64,000 nucleotides of DNA from Phaseolus vulgaris (GCF_000499845.2 NC_023756.2:3641306-3705305); one strand, 5' to 3'; positions 1-11,991 are shown, counted from the first letter of the stretch. The notes: a model not told the origin generated them from the sequence alone. A program made the numbers and translations.

Positions 1-1849
1 TAATAATAAAAACTAATTTAACTATAAATATTTTTAATTTATAAAAGTTTAAGATTGAAGATAATAATAAATTATTTTTATTTCACCCATCATAATCATT
101 TCTCACAGCTGTATTGGAATCCATTGCTATCTATGCATAAATTTAAAACAAAATTGAAAATAATGTATATGGAAGAGAAGCAAGGATAAAATATAAGAAT
201 GAAGATATCTGCTTAATAATCCGAAACAAGAAAGAAAACATCTGATAAATGTAAAACAATATCATAAGGTAGATTTTGAATCCAATTTTGTGCAAGGAAA
301 AGAAGATTATTAAGCAGACTCGGAGGAAGAAAAAATGAGCATCATATGCAACACACTCTAACCAAGTTTTATTTTATTTTTTTTATTTTTCTTGTTTTTG
401 CCTCCGCATGGAAGAATAAAATCCTTTTGGTCGATTCCTTTGTAATTCCCCATGAGTTCTGAGGTTTTGATGAATACAAGTTTTATTTTTTTTATTCTTT
501 GTAGCAGTTGTTTTAATCTTCTAATCTCTTGGAAATTTGGTTTTTGTGAGAGGTTGTACTTGAACGCATAATTGAGAGTGTTCCTTGTCTTAAAATTTTG
601 TTTTTAGTTAGTTCGCATTGTTCTGATTAATTTCTTGGACGCATGATTCAGGAGAGAGGAGAGAAACATCCCATGAGTACATACATGGATACAAGTGGCG
701 TACTGAATATGATAAAATTTGGTTGAATTAGATTGACGCATGTTTGATTTAGTTTAACCTTATAGGAGTCTAAGTTCAAGAGGGGGGGTTGGGTGAATTG
801 TACTTAGACTAATTTTCGCAAAGATCAAATTATTCAATCCTGACTGAAAAAACAACTGGTTATTTTATGAAATAACTTATTGAAATTTCCTTAACAAAAT
901 ACCACAATAGGGAAAACACTAAATTGTTTACAGAATTTCAATATATTCACTTATAGAAAATTTTATCAGATTATTCTTGAATAGCAGCAGTTCTTGATAT
1001 CAATTTAAGTCACCCAGATTAAACATATTAAAACTCAAAAAAATAGATTGAAATTCTTATTATAGTCTCAATAAAGAAAAATTAACAGATTATCTTTTCA
1101 GTTAACACATTAAATTTTTTATAACAAAACCAACAAGTAAAAAAACAATTGATTAATCTGTAAAACAACAAGTTGTATTTTAAACCAGTATGAACAATTT
1201 TACACTCAAGGCGCTTTCTCATGGTTTTTCCCTTCAAATCAAAAGAATACTCAATTTTGTAAATTGCAGCATTAGTCTACATAGTAGAACTTAATTTGTT
1301 GATTGAGAATTAGATATAGTTTGTGTTTTCAAACGAACTCATAGAAAAGTATCCGAATAATCTCTTCCTTCCTTATCCGGCTAAAATTGTATTTTTTATT
1401 TTTGCAATAACTGAAGAAGGAGAAATTCTTCGTTTGAGTATATGAAAAGTTGTTTATACTTTGTCTTTCAAGCACAAAACTATCTTCTAATTGTATATCA
1501 TCAGGCGATACTTGCGAGAATCTACAAAAAGTTTTTAAAATACAATTCAACACTCTCTTATTATATTTTCCCTATTTTTTCATAGTTGAAGATGATATTT
1601 TAAACAGTTCATATTTATCTAGAAATTATTTTATCGTTATTTCTTTATTGTTATCTAAATTCACATTATGAACACTTAAGTTCTATTAGACCTTATGTCA
1701 CGAGACTTGGAAATACCATTGGATGGTCTTATAAATTCTTCAACTATCAGAAAAGACATGTTAAAATGTTCAGATAATACATTCAAAATTATACAAATAA
1801 GTCATATATAGTGTTTATTATCATTAAAACTGATAGATGATGTACTAGT
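1..1849. repeat. Tandem unit A, AT-rich upstream part
   Basis: This stretch has no supportable gene. It is a direct repeat of about 16131-18010 (unit B), about 27795-28983 (unit C, beginning further in) and about 61207-63071 (unit D). A short minus-strand reading frame at 1329-1553 recurs at 17478-17708 and 62540-62770, but with length and frame changes, so it looks like a by-product of the duplication. The window opens inside the unit; units B and D extend about 1.1 kb further upstream than is visible here. Confidence 0.8.
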
Positions 1850-2245
1850 TTAAGACCGTTTGATGGGACTTAGAAGATTAGGCACATGACTTGGTTTTCT
1901 CACGGTAATTAAGACAATTGTTCCACCTATTACGAAGAATCCGAGGAACATTAGTCCTAGCAGTAAATGCAGCACAAACCAAGGCAGAATCACATTCAAG
2001 CCATAAATAAGTAAAACCCATTGTTTTAGCTTCTTTAATGGCATGTATAACTCCATAAAACTCGACCACCAATGCAATTTTAATATCAATGAAAGAAGAG
2101 AAACCACCAATAAACTCCCCTATACTCCCATGAAAAATACCACCACATGTAGCAAGACCAAGAGAACCCCTAGCAAGATCATCAATATTAATTTTAACCC
2201 AACATGGTGAAGGAAACTCTCATTTAACAGGAAGAGGATGACAAA
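1850..2245 (-). pseudogene. RNase H-like domain fragment, unit A
   Basis: Read on the minus strand, this encodes a plant RNase H-like domain of the kind found at the end of non-LTR retroelement polyproteins (RVT_3 type). Recognisable pieces are WVKINIDDLARG, then CGGIFHGSIGEFIGG, then LVVEFYGVIHAIKEA, then LWLECDSALVCAAF. The three acidic positions (D in IDDL, E in VEFY, D in ECDS) are still present. The frame runs from about 2245 down to 1878 with a stop where tryptophan is expected just before EFPSP. No reverse transcriptase lies next to it. It is a dead fragment carried along by the tandem unit. Confidence 0.7.
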
Positions 2246-2412
2246 ATTTTTCACTACGAATATTAATATAAAAGAACTTAAGCAAATTCAAATCAAATTA
2301 ACGTATGACTTAAATTGTAATTATATTAATTAAATAGTTGCTAAATTTTATTAATTTATAATTAACTTAAAATTAATTTAAATTATAATGTTAACTAGTT
2401 ATATCTATACAT

Positions 2413-2671
2413 ACACACGTGTATAAAACTAAAACTAAGACACTATTTTTAATATCTTTAGTAATTTTTTTAAAATTCATATAAGTCAATAATTAAAATA
2501 TTGTTAAATCTATTAATTAATAATTGATTAAAATGTTACATTTTTATCTTAATACATTTTATAATATTTTAGTTAATATAATTCTTGACTTATCATAATG
2601 AATTTTAAATGTTTTTACAAAAGATATTAAAAAAGTATTAGAAATAGTGTTTTACTTTTATACACGTGTGT
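2413..2671. mobile_element. MITE-like hairpin, unit A
   Basis: The two halves are imperfect inverted copies of each other over roughly 130 bp each. The left end reads ACACACGTGTATAAAA and the right end is its near reverse complement, with a shared GACACTATTT-like block inside. It has no coding capacity and is AT-rich, as expected for a miniature inverted-repeat element. The same hairpin sits at the same place before copies B and C and in unit D, so it inserted before the tandem duplication. The family is not identified and target-site duplications are not clear. Confidence 0.65.
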
Positions 2672-2730
2672 GGATGATGATTTGGTGTTAAGTGGTTTTA
2701 TTTTGTGGACGTGGTAATGCATATAAAATA
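2663..2730 (+). promoter_or_regulatory. Candidate promoter of copy A: G-box and TATA box
   Basis: A perfect palindromic G-box core CACGTG lies at 2663-2668 (a second is at 2416-2421) and a TATA-like TATAAAATA at 2722-2730, about 70 bases before the ATG at 2799. Both G-boxes lie in the terminal arms of the MITE-like hairpin. The layout is conserved before copies B and C. No clear heat-shock element was found, so HSP90-type heat control is not supported. Confidence 0.4.
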
Positions 2731-2798
2731 TGGTTATTGATTATGTCGTTATGTTGAATTGATTCAATCTAGTTTGTTATTATCACAAAGCAATTGCA

Positions 2799-4896
2799 AT
2801 GGTGAATGATGACGCATTGGTATTGGAATGTAAGATGAGTTCAGTGTTGAGCCTGATGAAGAAGACTTTCTATTCGAACAATGAAATTTTCCTTCGTGAA
2901 CTTATTAATAATGCTTTTGATGTAAGTTCACTTTCAATTTTGATTTTATATTTGTACATTTCTTTTATGGAATTGTTATCAATCAATGTATGCCTTCACA
3001 GGCTCTAAATAAAATTCAATTTGGGAGGCTCGCAGACATGAGAATTTTAGATGATGAATTGATGATTAGATTGATACCTCACAGGGCTAAGAAAACACTT
3101 TCTATCATCGATAATGGTGTTGGCATGACCAAATATGGTAGGAAGGTCACAATGTTTTATTTTCATTTCTATTAAATGGTTATTAAATTATTTTCATTTG
3201 TATTTCATGGTTATTAATTGTAGTTTTGTTATATGTGTTTGTTTTAGATTTGGTCAATAATTTGGATGTTGGATTCTACTCAGCTTATTTAGTTGCTCAC
3301 AAGGTTATAGTTACCTCTAAGTATAATGACCTTGATCAATATAATTGGGAATCTCAACTCGATGGATCCTTAATTGTCACTAGGGACATTACTGCCAAAA
3401 AAATTTCAAGGGGAACCAAAATCACCCTCTTTCTCAAGGACGACCAGGTATCAATATTAACGCATCCCCAATTTTTTTGTTATTTACTTTTTCTAACTCA
3501 TTTTTTCTTTTAGTTGGAGTACACAAAAGAGGCCACCATCAAGAATCTGGTTAACAAACACTGCCAGCACATTACCTATCCTATCTACATTTGGAGTGAA
3601 AACACCAAAGACTATTGGCAACTCATTAACTCTTGGTTGAATAAGCAAGAGATGAAGAACAAATTTGTGGATGAGAAGCTTGGAAATCACTTACCTAATG
3701 ATCTCATAGTCTCGATTCTCTTCAAACTTCCTTTGAAATCTCTCAAGAGATTTGGAGGCCTCTACAAATCATGGGCCCTCTTGTTTGAAAATTCTCATTT
3801 TATAGACTTATTTCGTAATAATGTCATATCTAGTCACCATTCCTACTATGATGATACATCTCTCGTTCTATGTCTCTATCAATATTATAATGACCCGATT
3901 AAGTATGAGTCCTGTTTATATTTACTTAATGGTGAAAAGTTTCAGAATACAGAAAAATTGAATTGGAAAAATCCACTAGAGGATCACCCTTTTGAAAAAT
4001 ATATATTTAGTTATTCCAGTGTTAATGGAATTCTTTGCTTTTACCTAAATTATTATAACCAATCTATGTATTTATGGAATCCAGCTACAGGTGAATTAAA
4101 GATCCTTCCTCGCAGCCCAACTGAGTATGTACCACCTCATGTCAAGGCTTATATTACAAATGATGGCTTTGGTTATGATTGTGTAAGAGATGATTATAAG
4201 GTGATTAGAACTGTGACGTTTGATGAAAATTCGTTTGGTGAGAGGGATGAAGAGTTGTTTACTATTGAATGGGATTTCACACCCATATGTGAAATATATA
4301 GCCAAAAAAGTAACTGTTGGAGGAAAGTTGATATGGATTACGCTTTTTGTTCAAAAGGTGGGGAGAACAATCTGTACTTAGATGGAATGTGTCATTGGTT
4401 AAATAACTGGTATTCTAGTCAAGATCTTGAGTTTCAACTTGATATTTCATCTACTGATGACCAAGTATACTTGGTGTCATTTGACATGAGTAATGAGACA
4501 TACTGTGCAACCGTTGTGCCCATAGACATGGCCATAGATGATGATTTTGTTATATATGGTGTGGACAGGTTCTTGTTTGTCTTAAATGGGTCAATTGCTA
4601 TGATGTCAAATGATCAAGGTAAAACTACCTTTTACATATCAATTTTGGGTGAAGTTGGTAAGAAAGAAACATGGAAGAAACTCTTCATTTTTGATCCTTT
4701 ACCTGGCATTGGAACACCTATTGGAGCAAGGAGTATGGGCAATATACTCTTCAAAACAAAGGATGGTCAACTAGTTTGGTTTGACTTAAGTACCCACAAA
4801 ATTACCAAGGTTGGTATCAAAGTACATCCTGGTATAATGTTCCATATGGTAATTTATAGGGAAAGTCTTGTTCAAATCCAAGGAATGAAAAGTTAA
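2799..4896 (+). CDS. HSP90 N-domain / F-box fusion protein, copy A
   Basis: Four exons are inferred: 2799-2921, 3002-3137, 3248-3447 and 3514-4896, each intron GT-AG with phases 0, 1 and 0, giving one uninterrupted frame of 613 residues. Residues 1 to about 181 match the ATP-binding N-domain of cytosolic HSP90: YSNNEIFLREL, then IIDNGVGMTK, then VGFYSAYLVAHKVIV, then RGTKITLFLKDDQLEY and ITYPIYIW. Residues about 209-255 are an F-box (LGNHLPNDLIVSILFKLPLK), and about 265-560 an FBA-type substrate domain (YLWNPATGELK, GFGYDCVRDDYKVI, YLDGMCHWL). F-box proteins bind SKP1 and select targets for SCF ubiquitin ligases; this C-terminal part resembles S-locus F-box-like proteins. The HSP90 part has lost its ATP lid and has no middle or C-terminal domain. 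An alternative is a separate F-box protein of 415 residues starting at the ATG at 3652; transcript data would decide. Confidence 0.8.
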
Positions 4897-6030
4897 TTAT
4901 TTTTGTTGTTATAACCTAAGCGACTTATGACTTTTTTTAAAGGTTTCTCTTGTATATATACAAATGGGTTGACAATTTCAAATTATAATTAAACATGATA
5001 AATTATCAAATCCTTTGATAATAATTATAAATTTGTTTTGAACATTTGATCTCTCTTTTTGTCTATATTCTTATATTGGTTCTATTTCAACTTTAAAAAT
5101 AATCTTTTACCTTTAAGCATGTGTTATTAACTAATGAAGAGAAATTTTGTTTATAGTTTCATCTATGATATGATAAGGGAGCAAAATAAGTGGTTTATGA
5201 AGGATATATGTATGTTTTAAGATATATTAGTATAATAATTAGTTATTTCTTTTACTTTTATTCCTCTTACTTTTTCTCCTATTGTGCTTAAGTAGAAACT
5301 AAAAAGAGTCGAGAACTGCTAAATTTTAAGTATATTGTAATGAATTTTTTTGAAACATAATGACTTAGTGTCCTCCGTAAATATATGTTAACTATGTCAT
5401 GATGAAAGTATAAAATTGTAAGAGTTATTGTTTAGATCTCATGTTTGAAGTTTGTGTTATATAAAATTCTTTAATAAGTGAGAGAGTAAGTCCTTTATAA
5501 GATAGAAGTGAATTATCTATTTATTTAAATTTACTTTTTTATTTTTAAATTTATAAAAGTTTGTAGGCTGAATGATTAACATTAATTGTCATGTGGATTT
5601 TTGTGTCATTTTATAAAATCTAGAAAAAAAATACAAATAAATCATGTATTTGTCAAAAAATAAGGCATGAAATTTAAATATTTTTTAATATTTAATTGAG
5701 GCTGTTTTCGTAATTTAATTCCACATTTTATACAATAGAATTCAACATGCTTTCGTAATATAATTAAAATTGTATTGATAATTCTAAGAACAACAAAATT
5801 TGATTGCAATACACAAAGTTGCTTCTTCTCCAACATGATAAAACAAACGTTGTTAAAACAAATGTTGTTAAAGCCAAAACTAGGTAGAATCTTATCTTGT
5901 ATCTTTTTTTGTTTTTAATTCTTTCAGTAAGGAGAAGTATAGATTGGTACTTATTAGTAATTTATTACAAATAAAAAGATTTTTTTATAATAATAACTTA
6001 GAATTTCAACTTCTATGGAAAAAGAAGTTT
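4897..6030. repeat. Downstream part of unit A
   Basis: AT-rich 3' flank with no supportable gene. It is repeated after copy B (21186-22011) and after pseudogene C (31141-32040), with substitutions and small indels. The first few hundred bases probably include the 3' untranslated region of the fusion gene, but no single polyadenylation site stands out. Confidence 0.7.
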
Positions 6031-6495
6031 GAATGTTAAAAACTAATTTAACTATCAATGTTTTTTAATTGATAAAAGAATTTCTGATTTAGTGAATATA
6101 ATAATTAGTTATTTTTATTTCACCTATCATAATCATCTCTCACAATAGTGTTGGAATCCATTACTATCAATGCACAAATTTAAAACAAAATTGGAAACAA
6201 TATATATGGAAGAGAAGCAAGGATAAAATATGAGAATGAAGATATCTGCTTAATAATGTGAAACAGGAAAGGAAATATCTGATAATTGTAAAACAATATC
6301 ATAAGGTAGATTTTGAATCCAATTTTATGCAAGAAAAATATGATTATAAAAGAGACTCCAGGGAAGAAAAAATGAGCATCATATGCAACACACTGTAACC
6401 TAGTTTTATTTTATTTTCTTCTTTTTCTTGTTTTTGCCTCCGCATGGAAGGCTAAAATCCTTTTCGTTGATTCCTTTGTAATTCCCCATCAGTTC
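6031..6495. repeat. Partial direct repeat of the unit start
   Basis: This segment repeats the first ~450 bases of the window, as well as 16131-16590 and 61207-61650: the same block beginning with the AAAACTAATTTAACT motif, then the TTTCACCTATCATAATCATC stretch and the T-rich run before a CTCCGCATGGAA motif. It breaks off at about 6495, so it is a truncated start of another unit and not a full one. Confidence 0.75.
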
Positions 6496-7671
6496 TTGTA
6501 CTCTTTCTTAGGGTAGGTTGAACTAGGATATGTATCCACAATATGGGTGTTTTGAAAGACCTCTTTTCTTGGACAATAGGATTTCGTATAAGGTTCCTTT
6601 TTTATAATACCCTCCCTCTGTCTACTCCTAGGTCTATGTAAGCTTTCTATATGTTTACTTTGAGACCTATGTGTTTTACTTTCCTGAGATTGGGTATATT
6701 TTATAAGCATTTATTTTATCTCAGAAAGGTCTTCATTGCTTTTTTTTCAAAGCCAAAAGTATCTTATGATCACCCGTAGTTAAATTTGGAAAACTGAAAA
6801 ATTCACAAAAGATTTAAAATTTGAACTAGGCTGAACAAAAATGTTTTCACAAAAGTTTAGATATTTTTTTCCGAAGTTAATCAAGGAATCTAAAGTGAGA
6901 ATTTTCCAAATTCACTCACAGGAAAGTGATGTGAGTCACAATGGACGACTTAAGTACAAAGACTTTCCTAGTCAGAGCTTACCTAAAAAAGGTCACACAA
7001 ATGTTTTCGGAAGAAACTTCAAAAGAATTTGAAAACATAAAAGTGTGTGTGTGAATGCGCAAATGATCCTGAAGACCAAAGAAAGGTATACTAAGTACAA
7101 GAAGAGGAAAAACCCTAAAGTATCACAAAGACATAAAAGGTAAAGAAAATAAAAGAAAGGGATAATGCGAAAAGAGAAAGCATAGAAATAAATGCAAGTG
7201 TAAAGTTGGAAAAGTCATATGGTGATAGTGCAATGAACACTTAAAGCTCACTGACACATTATCACACTACTGCACAAAAATTATTACAAATTTTATTGGG
7301 ATTTCGGTTGGAGCATTTTCCCAAACACTAAAAAGGAAAGACAATTATACAAGAAAATAAAATCGCAAAAAATTCTATGATACTAAAACAAATTACAAGG
7401 CTTGAACATAAGGTGTTTGGTGAAAAGTCTGAAAGTATATGATTTGGTCCTTGAAGTGAAGTAATATGAATTTCCTTCTCTTTGATCCTTCTTTCTTCTT
7501 TTGATATAGAGTCTTGAAGACCAAATTGTTACCCCAAAAATGGTTTAGCCAAAGCATTCATTTATGTACCACTTCTAGCACCACCAAATCACCAAAAAGG
7601 TGTACCAACGGAAGCCAATAAAGAAAGCAATAAATGCTAAAAATTTGTGAAGCTAAAATCAAGACGAATAA
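6496..7671. repeat. Downstream block shared by units A, B and C
   Basis: No gene is supported here. From about 6780 onward the sequence recurs after copy B (22012-22900, continuing at 27488) and after pseudogene C (32040-33117). A short frame at 6841-7032 has a counterpart at 32114-32305; it has no recognisable domain and is probably a repeat fragment. Confidence 0.7.
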
Positions 7672-10082
7672 TCATGTAGTCCGGCTTTGGATGGTCCTCC
7701 ATCAAATAATATATGATAAACAACAATGGAAGGTCAAGAAAGACGAGCAAAAATTAAGGCTACTAATTAAAGTAAGCACAAGAAAACGGAACCTAAGAAA
7801 TGCTCTAGAAAAGATTACAAACAAAAAATTCTAGAGTGGATTGCCATAGACTGTTGCAGAATTTATATGAATTTTTTCACAAACTTTTTTAGGCTGAAAT
7901 ATTTACGGTATAAACTCAACAAGGGATAATATGCAACAAAGTTGAGGCTAAATGGATTTGTATTCACAGAGAAATAAAAGCAACAAGTTGATATTGCCGC
8001 AAACAATTTGGTAGCAGTTATGCAATCTAGGTTCAACATTGGCCGAGTGGAGTGTAAGATTTATGGTAATTTTTATACAAAGAATTTAAAGCTAAAATTT
8101 GAACTAGTTATAGGTAAGATATGTTGCATAATATGGTAAAAGTATCAAGCTAAAACACCAAAGGAACTTGGTGCAATAAACTGAAAATTAAGAGCTACAA
8201 ATGCACGGAAACTATGTGTGATACAACAAAAACGTCCTGGATTTGGTGGGTTTTTTTTTTTTTTTTGTAGTTGAGATTAGAATGTGCTTGTTTTACTATA
8301 TGTCGTAAACATGTCAAGGTTCATACAAAAAAAAATTCACAAGATTTGGATGCAAAATGAGGTCAGGGTAATTTTTCAAAACGAAGTGAAAATCATATAA
8401 TTATGAAAACTGAGCAGAAACCTAAAGAAGTCAACGAAGAATTGAACAAAATTTCAAGACAATTATTGGAAATGGATTAAAGAAACTCACTAATGAACTA
8501 GTAGCAAGTTGAAAGACTCAGGAATAGGTAAAAACTGAAAAGAACAAAAGCATAAACTCAGAAACTCAAAGGAACCTTTTCACAAACACTAGGTGTGCAT
8601 GAACACAAACTATCAAACATCTAGCAAAATAAAAACACTTAACCAAAAAAATCAAAACTAATGAAGAATTGAATGTGAAACTGAACAAGCAAATATTAGA
8701 AACACTAAACAAGACCTTAATGCACACATACATGGATTTAAACTAAAAAAAAAACAAATAATGAAGCATTATCAAAGGAAAATCGAAGAACACAAACTGT
8801 ACTGTTTTGGTGTGGATGCTATATGCAACATAAATAAACAAAAGGCACCAAACAAAACATGGAATGAACCAATTAAATTGTAAAAAAAAGGTTAAACATT
8901 GGAAAATGAACTAGAACAACAATTGAACCAATTAAAAGCAAGAAAAATGCAAAACAAAAGAGAACAACAAGCAACAAGTGAGGTTAAAGTGTTTGATGAA
9001 TGTTTAAGTGAATTTAACTGGTGAAAAATTGTTTTAAATGATGGAAACAAATTATAATTAGATAAAAATGATTATAAACATTGTAAAACAAATAATTATG
9101 GAAGAACAAGCAAGAACCGTGAAGAACAAGGTTGAACAAAAAAAATTGTGAAATTTGACTTAGTTGGAAGAAGCTTGGTTGTGGGATCTTGGTGTGCTCT
9201 GATCCACCTGATGTAATCCAAGCTTGAGGTTGGATTAAAATATGGAGTGGCGACGGAATTGGTTGGAGAAGTTCACCGAAAGTAAGAGGAGAAGGTGAGT
9301 TTCGGTTGGAATTTGAGGTGCAATGAAGAGGAAAAAGGTGTGTCCAACGTTCCTAAGGTTTTACTAGGCCAATTAGGCTCTCTAGCAAGGGAAATTTAGG
9401 AGAGAATGAGGTTTCAAATCTGAATACTTCATTAAATAATAACAAATCTTAATACATGAGGTTCATTTGAGATATTTATAGATGAAGAGGATGAAAGTAA
9501 CTTTTTCTTTAAGCTACCATAACTCTAGTTAAGCAAGCTTAACTATGGTGAGGTTAGTGGCTTAAGGAGGTGGCGTGTAGGTCCTCTTAAGATGCTCTAG
9601 AGACCGTTGCTTGTATGACAAGTAAGGGTTTCTAGAGTGTCTTTGATTTATTTACAAACTACTCTTAAACTAGTTTAAAATACAAGTCCTAAACATCATT
9701 ATTCTACTATTTGTAATTTCTATACAAATAGTTCTTCTGTCTTTATTTTTGTATATGGTGACTTGGATGGTCCTCCATTAATCTCCCTTCCTTCAAAAGG
9801 ATCTACCCTCAGATCCGGTTAAAGTGCCACCTTATTTGTAAAGATTGGATTCAATATCCACCCGGTTCGTGGATCCACCTAAAAAAGAAAGTAAGAATAC
9901 AAAATTAGTAAACATATTTGGAAATTTTCCAAAAAATGTGTTGTATATTTTTTGTAGAAGAAAAGTCTTTAACAATAGAAAAAGAATGTAAGTGAGATAT
10001 ACCTTCCTTGTAAGATGGAGTAAGTAGGCACAAAATTTTGGAAGGTTTGGAAGGGTAATCCTCTATTGTTGGTTGAGGTGTT
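7672..10082. repeat. Left arm of large inverted repeat
   Basis: The sequence from the CATGTAGTCC motif at 7674 to the TCTATTG(TTGG)TTGAGGTGT motif near 10080 is found in reverse complement at 11030-11991. The pairing covers about 7672-8050 and 9335-10082. The stretch 8050-9335 is present only in this arm, is A-rich with no gene, and could be an insertion here or a deletion from the other arm. The outer end belongs to the downstream block of the tandem unit. Confidence 0.7.
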
Positions 10083-10194
10083 TCTATATTTTGTCTTTCA
10101 CCTTCTATTTTTGTTTTGAGTTTTATGGCATCCTCTCAAAGTTTTGCAAGTGTAAGAGGACATATAGTATATTTATGACCTTTGAAATGGAAAG

Positions 10195-10735
10195 TTATTT
10201 AATTGGAATGACCTTCATGAAGAGTATTACGATCAAATTGTCAAGGTCACCCAAGTATCATGTGTCCAATTTCTGTGGGGATAAGATCACATAAAATGTT
10301 TTCTTGGTAATTTCCTATGTGAATTGGCGCACCTGCTTGTGTTTAACAACTACACCATCATGTTGATTAATCCAGTCTAATATGTTTGACAACTACAACA
10401 TCATGTTGACTAACTTAGAACTCTAACAGTTATAACAAGAACCACTATCGAAAATTAAGGAACAAATGTTATCTAGAACTTTACATTTAGTGTGTGTGAA
10501 ATAGGTTTTCTCATTGTGAAGTACCTAATTCTACGGGACAACTTTGAAGGAGTCATTGAACCATCCATAAATCTCCTGTACGTAGTTGAATTTCTTCCTT
10601 AGAAGACATGACTTCTTCAGCCTCAAATACAAAAGATAAAGTATTAATCCCTTGAATGTCTTGGTCTTTTAAAATCAATGTTTTCTTTTGAGGACATTGA
10701 TAAATGTCATAATTTAGTGACATTTTCTACAAAAA
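10195..10735 (-). pseudogene. Gypsy gag-protease remnant
   Basis: On the minus strand, translated pieces look like the gag-to-protease region of a Ty3/gypsy element: a piece containing DIYQCPQKKTL, then LSFVFEAEEVMSS, and further on a protease-like EIGHMILG. Several stops and frame changes interrupt it, and no pol domain follows. It lies in the loop between the inverted-repeat arms. Confidence 0.5.
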
Positions 10736-10905
10736 GCTAGGCACTTATGAATTTTAATTGTTGATAAAGTTATAATTCAATCTTAAAATTAGGAATTTGA
10801 ATCTTTTAACATATTTTGGATTATGAGATGGAAAAGAACTATTTATTCCCAAGTTTATGCTAATTTTAGGAATCTAGGGAAAGATGGAGATAAAAGGTGA
10901 TGCAA
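10736..10905 (+). repeat. Fragment resembling the Athila-like LTR
   Basis: The stretch starting GGCACTTATGAATTTTAATT and the later TTTATTCCCAAGTTTATGC resemble, in the same order, parts of the LTR at 53219-54316 (GGCACTTATGAGGATTTATT and TTTATTCCCAAATTTGGTG). It is a short, diverged scrap with no ends. Confidence 0.4.
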
Positions 10906-10911
10906 TCCAAG

Positions 10912-10983
10912 GTCAACCATAAGTTTATGTCTAAGTCTAGCAAAAGAGTCTCCTGAAACAGGTTTCGTGAGAACATCAGTGAC
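10912..10983 (-). pseudogene. Copia RNase H C-terminal scrap
   Basis: The minus strand reads VTDVLTKPVSGDSFARLRHK, which matches the conserved end of copia polyproteins (the ADIFTKPL region). Nothing else of that element is next to it, so this is a relict. Confidence 0.55.
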
Positions 10984-11029
10984 TTGGAAGTAGGCTAGAA
11001 GGTGAACAAGCAGCATGAAAACAAACTAT

Positions 11030-11991
11030 TATAACACCTCAACCAATAGAGGATTACCCTTCAAAAATTTTGTTCCGACTTACTCCAACTTGCAAGGAAG
11101 GTATATCTCAATTACATTCTTTTTCTATTGTTAAAGACTTTTCTTCTACAAAAAGGATACAACACATTTTTTGGAAAATTTACAAATATGTTTACTTATT
11201 ATGTATTCTTACTTTCTCTTTTAGGTGGATCCACGAACCGGTGGATATTGAATCCAGTCTATACAAATAAGGTGGCACTTTAATTGGATCTGAGGGTAGA
11301 TCCTTTTGAAGAAAGGGAGATTAATGGAGGACCATCCAAGCAACCATATATAAGAATAAAGATACAAGAACTATTTGTATAGAAATTACAAATAGTAGAA
11401 TAATGATGTTTAGGACTTGTATTTTGAACTAGTTTAAGAGTAGTTGGTAAATAAATCAAAGACACTCTAGATACCCTTACTTCTGATACAAGGAAGAGTC
11501 TCATGTATTCAAATTTGTTATTATTGAATGAAGTATTTAGATTTGAAACCTAATTCTCTCTGAAATTTCCCTTGCTAGAGAGCCTAATTGGCCTAGTAAA
11601 ACCATGGGAAAGTTGATCACACCTTTTTGTAGGCCAGTGCACATGAACAAGGCCAATGTTGAACCTAGATTGCATAATTCTACCAAATTGCTTGCGGTTA
11701 TATCAACTTGTTGTATTTATTTATCTGTGAATAAATATCCATATAGTCTCAAATTTGTTGCATATTTCTCCTTGTTGAGTTTATACCATAAAATACTTTG
11801 TGAAAAAAATCATATAAATTCTGCAACAGTTTGTGTCAGTCCACTCTAGAATTTTTGGTTTGTAATCTTTTCAAGAGCATTTCTTAGGTTGCTTAGTTTT
11901 ATTAGTAGCTTTAATTTTTGCTTGTCTTTCTTGACCTTGACCTTCCATTGTTGTTTATGATATATTATTTGATGGAGGACCATCCAAAAAG
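11030..11991. repeat. Right arm of large inverted repeat
   Basis: Reverse complement of the two paired parts of 7672-10082, with scattered substitutions and without the 1.3 kb present at 8050-9335. The arm ends at the GACTACAT motif facing CATGTAGTCC of the left arm. The two arms are separated by a loop of about 950 bases that holds the retroelement scraps above. No gene is supported. Confidence 0.7.

Noticed and set aside
1329..1553. Short minus-strand frame repeated at 17478-17708 and 62540-62770
   Set aside because: It recurs only because the whole unit is duplicated. The copies differ in length and frame, and unit C does not keep it.
2642..2730. Heat-shock element before the HSP90-containing gene
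   Set aside because: I looked for alternating GAA/TTC blocks near the TATA-like box and found none that is convincing.
6841..7032. 63-residue frame also seen at 32114-32305
   Set aside because: No start context, domain or conservation beyond the repeated block it lies in.
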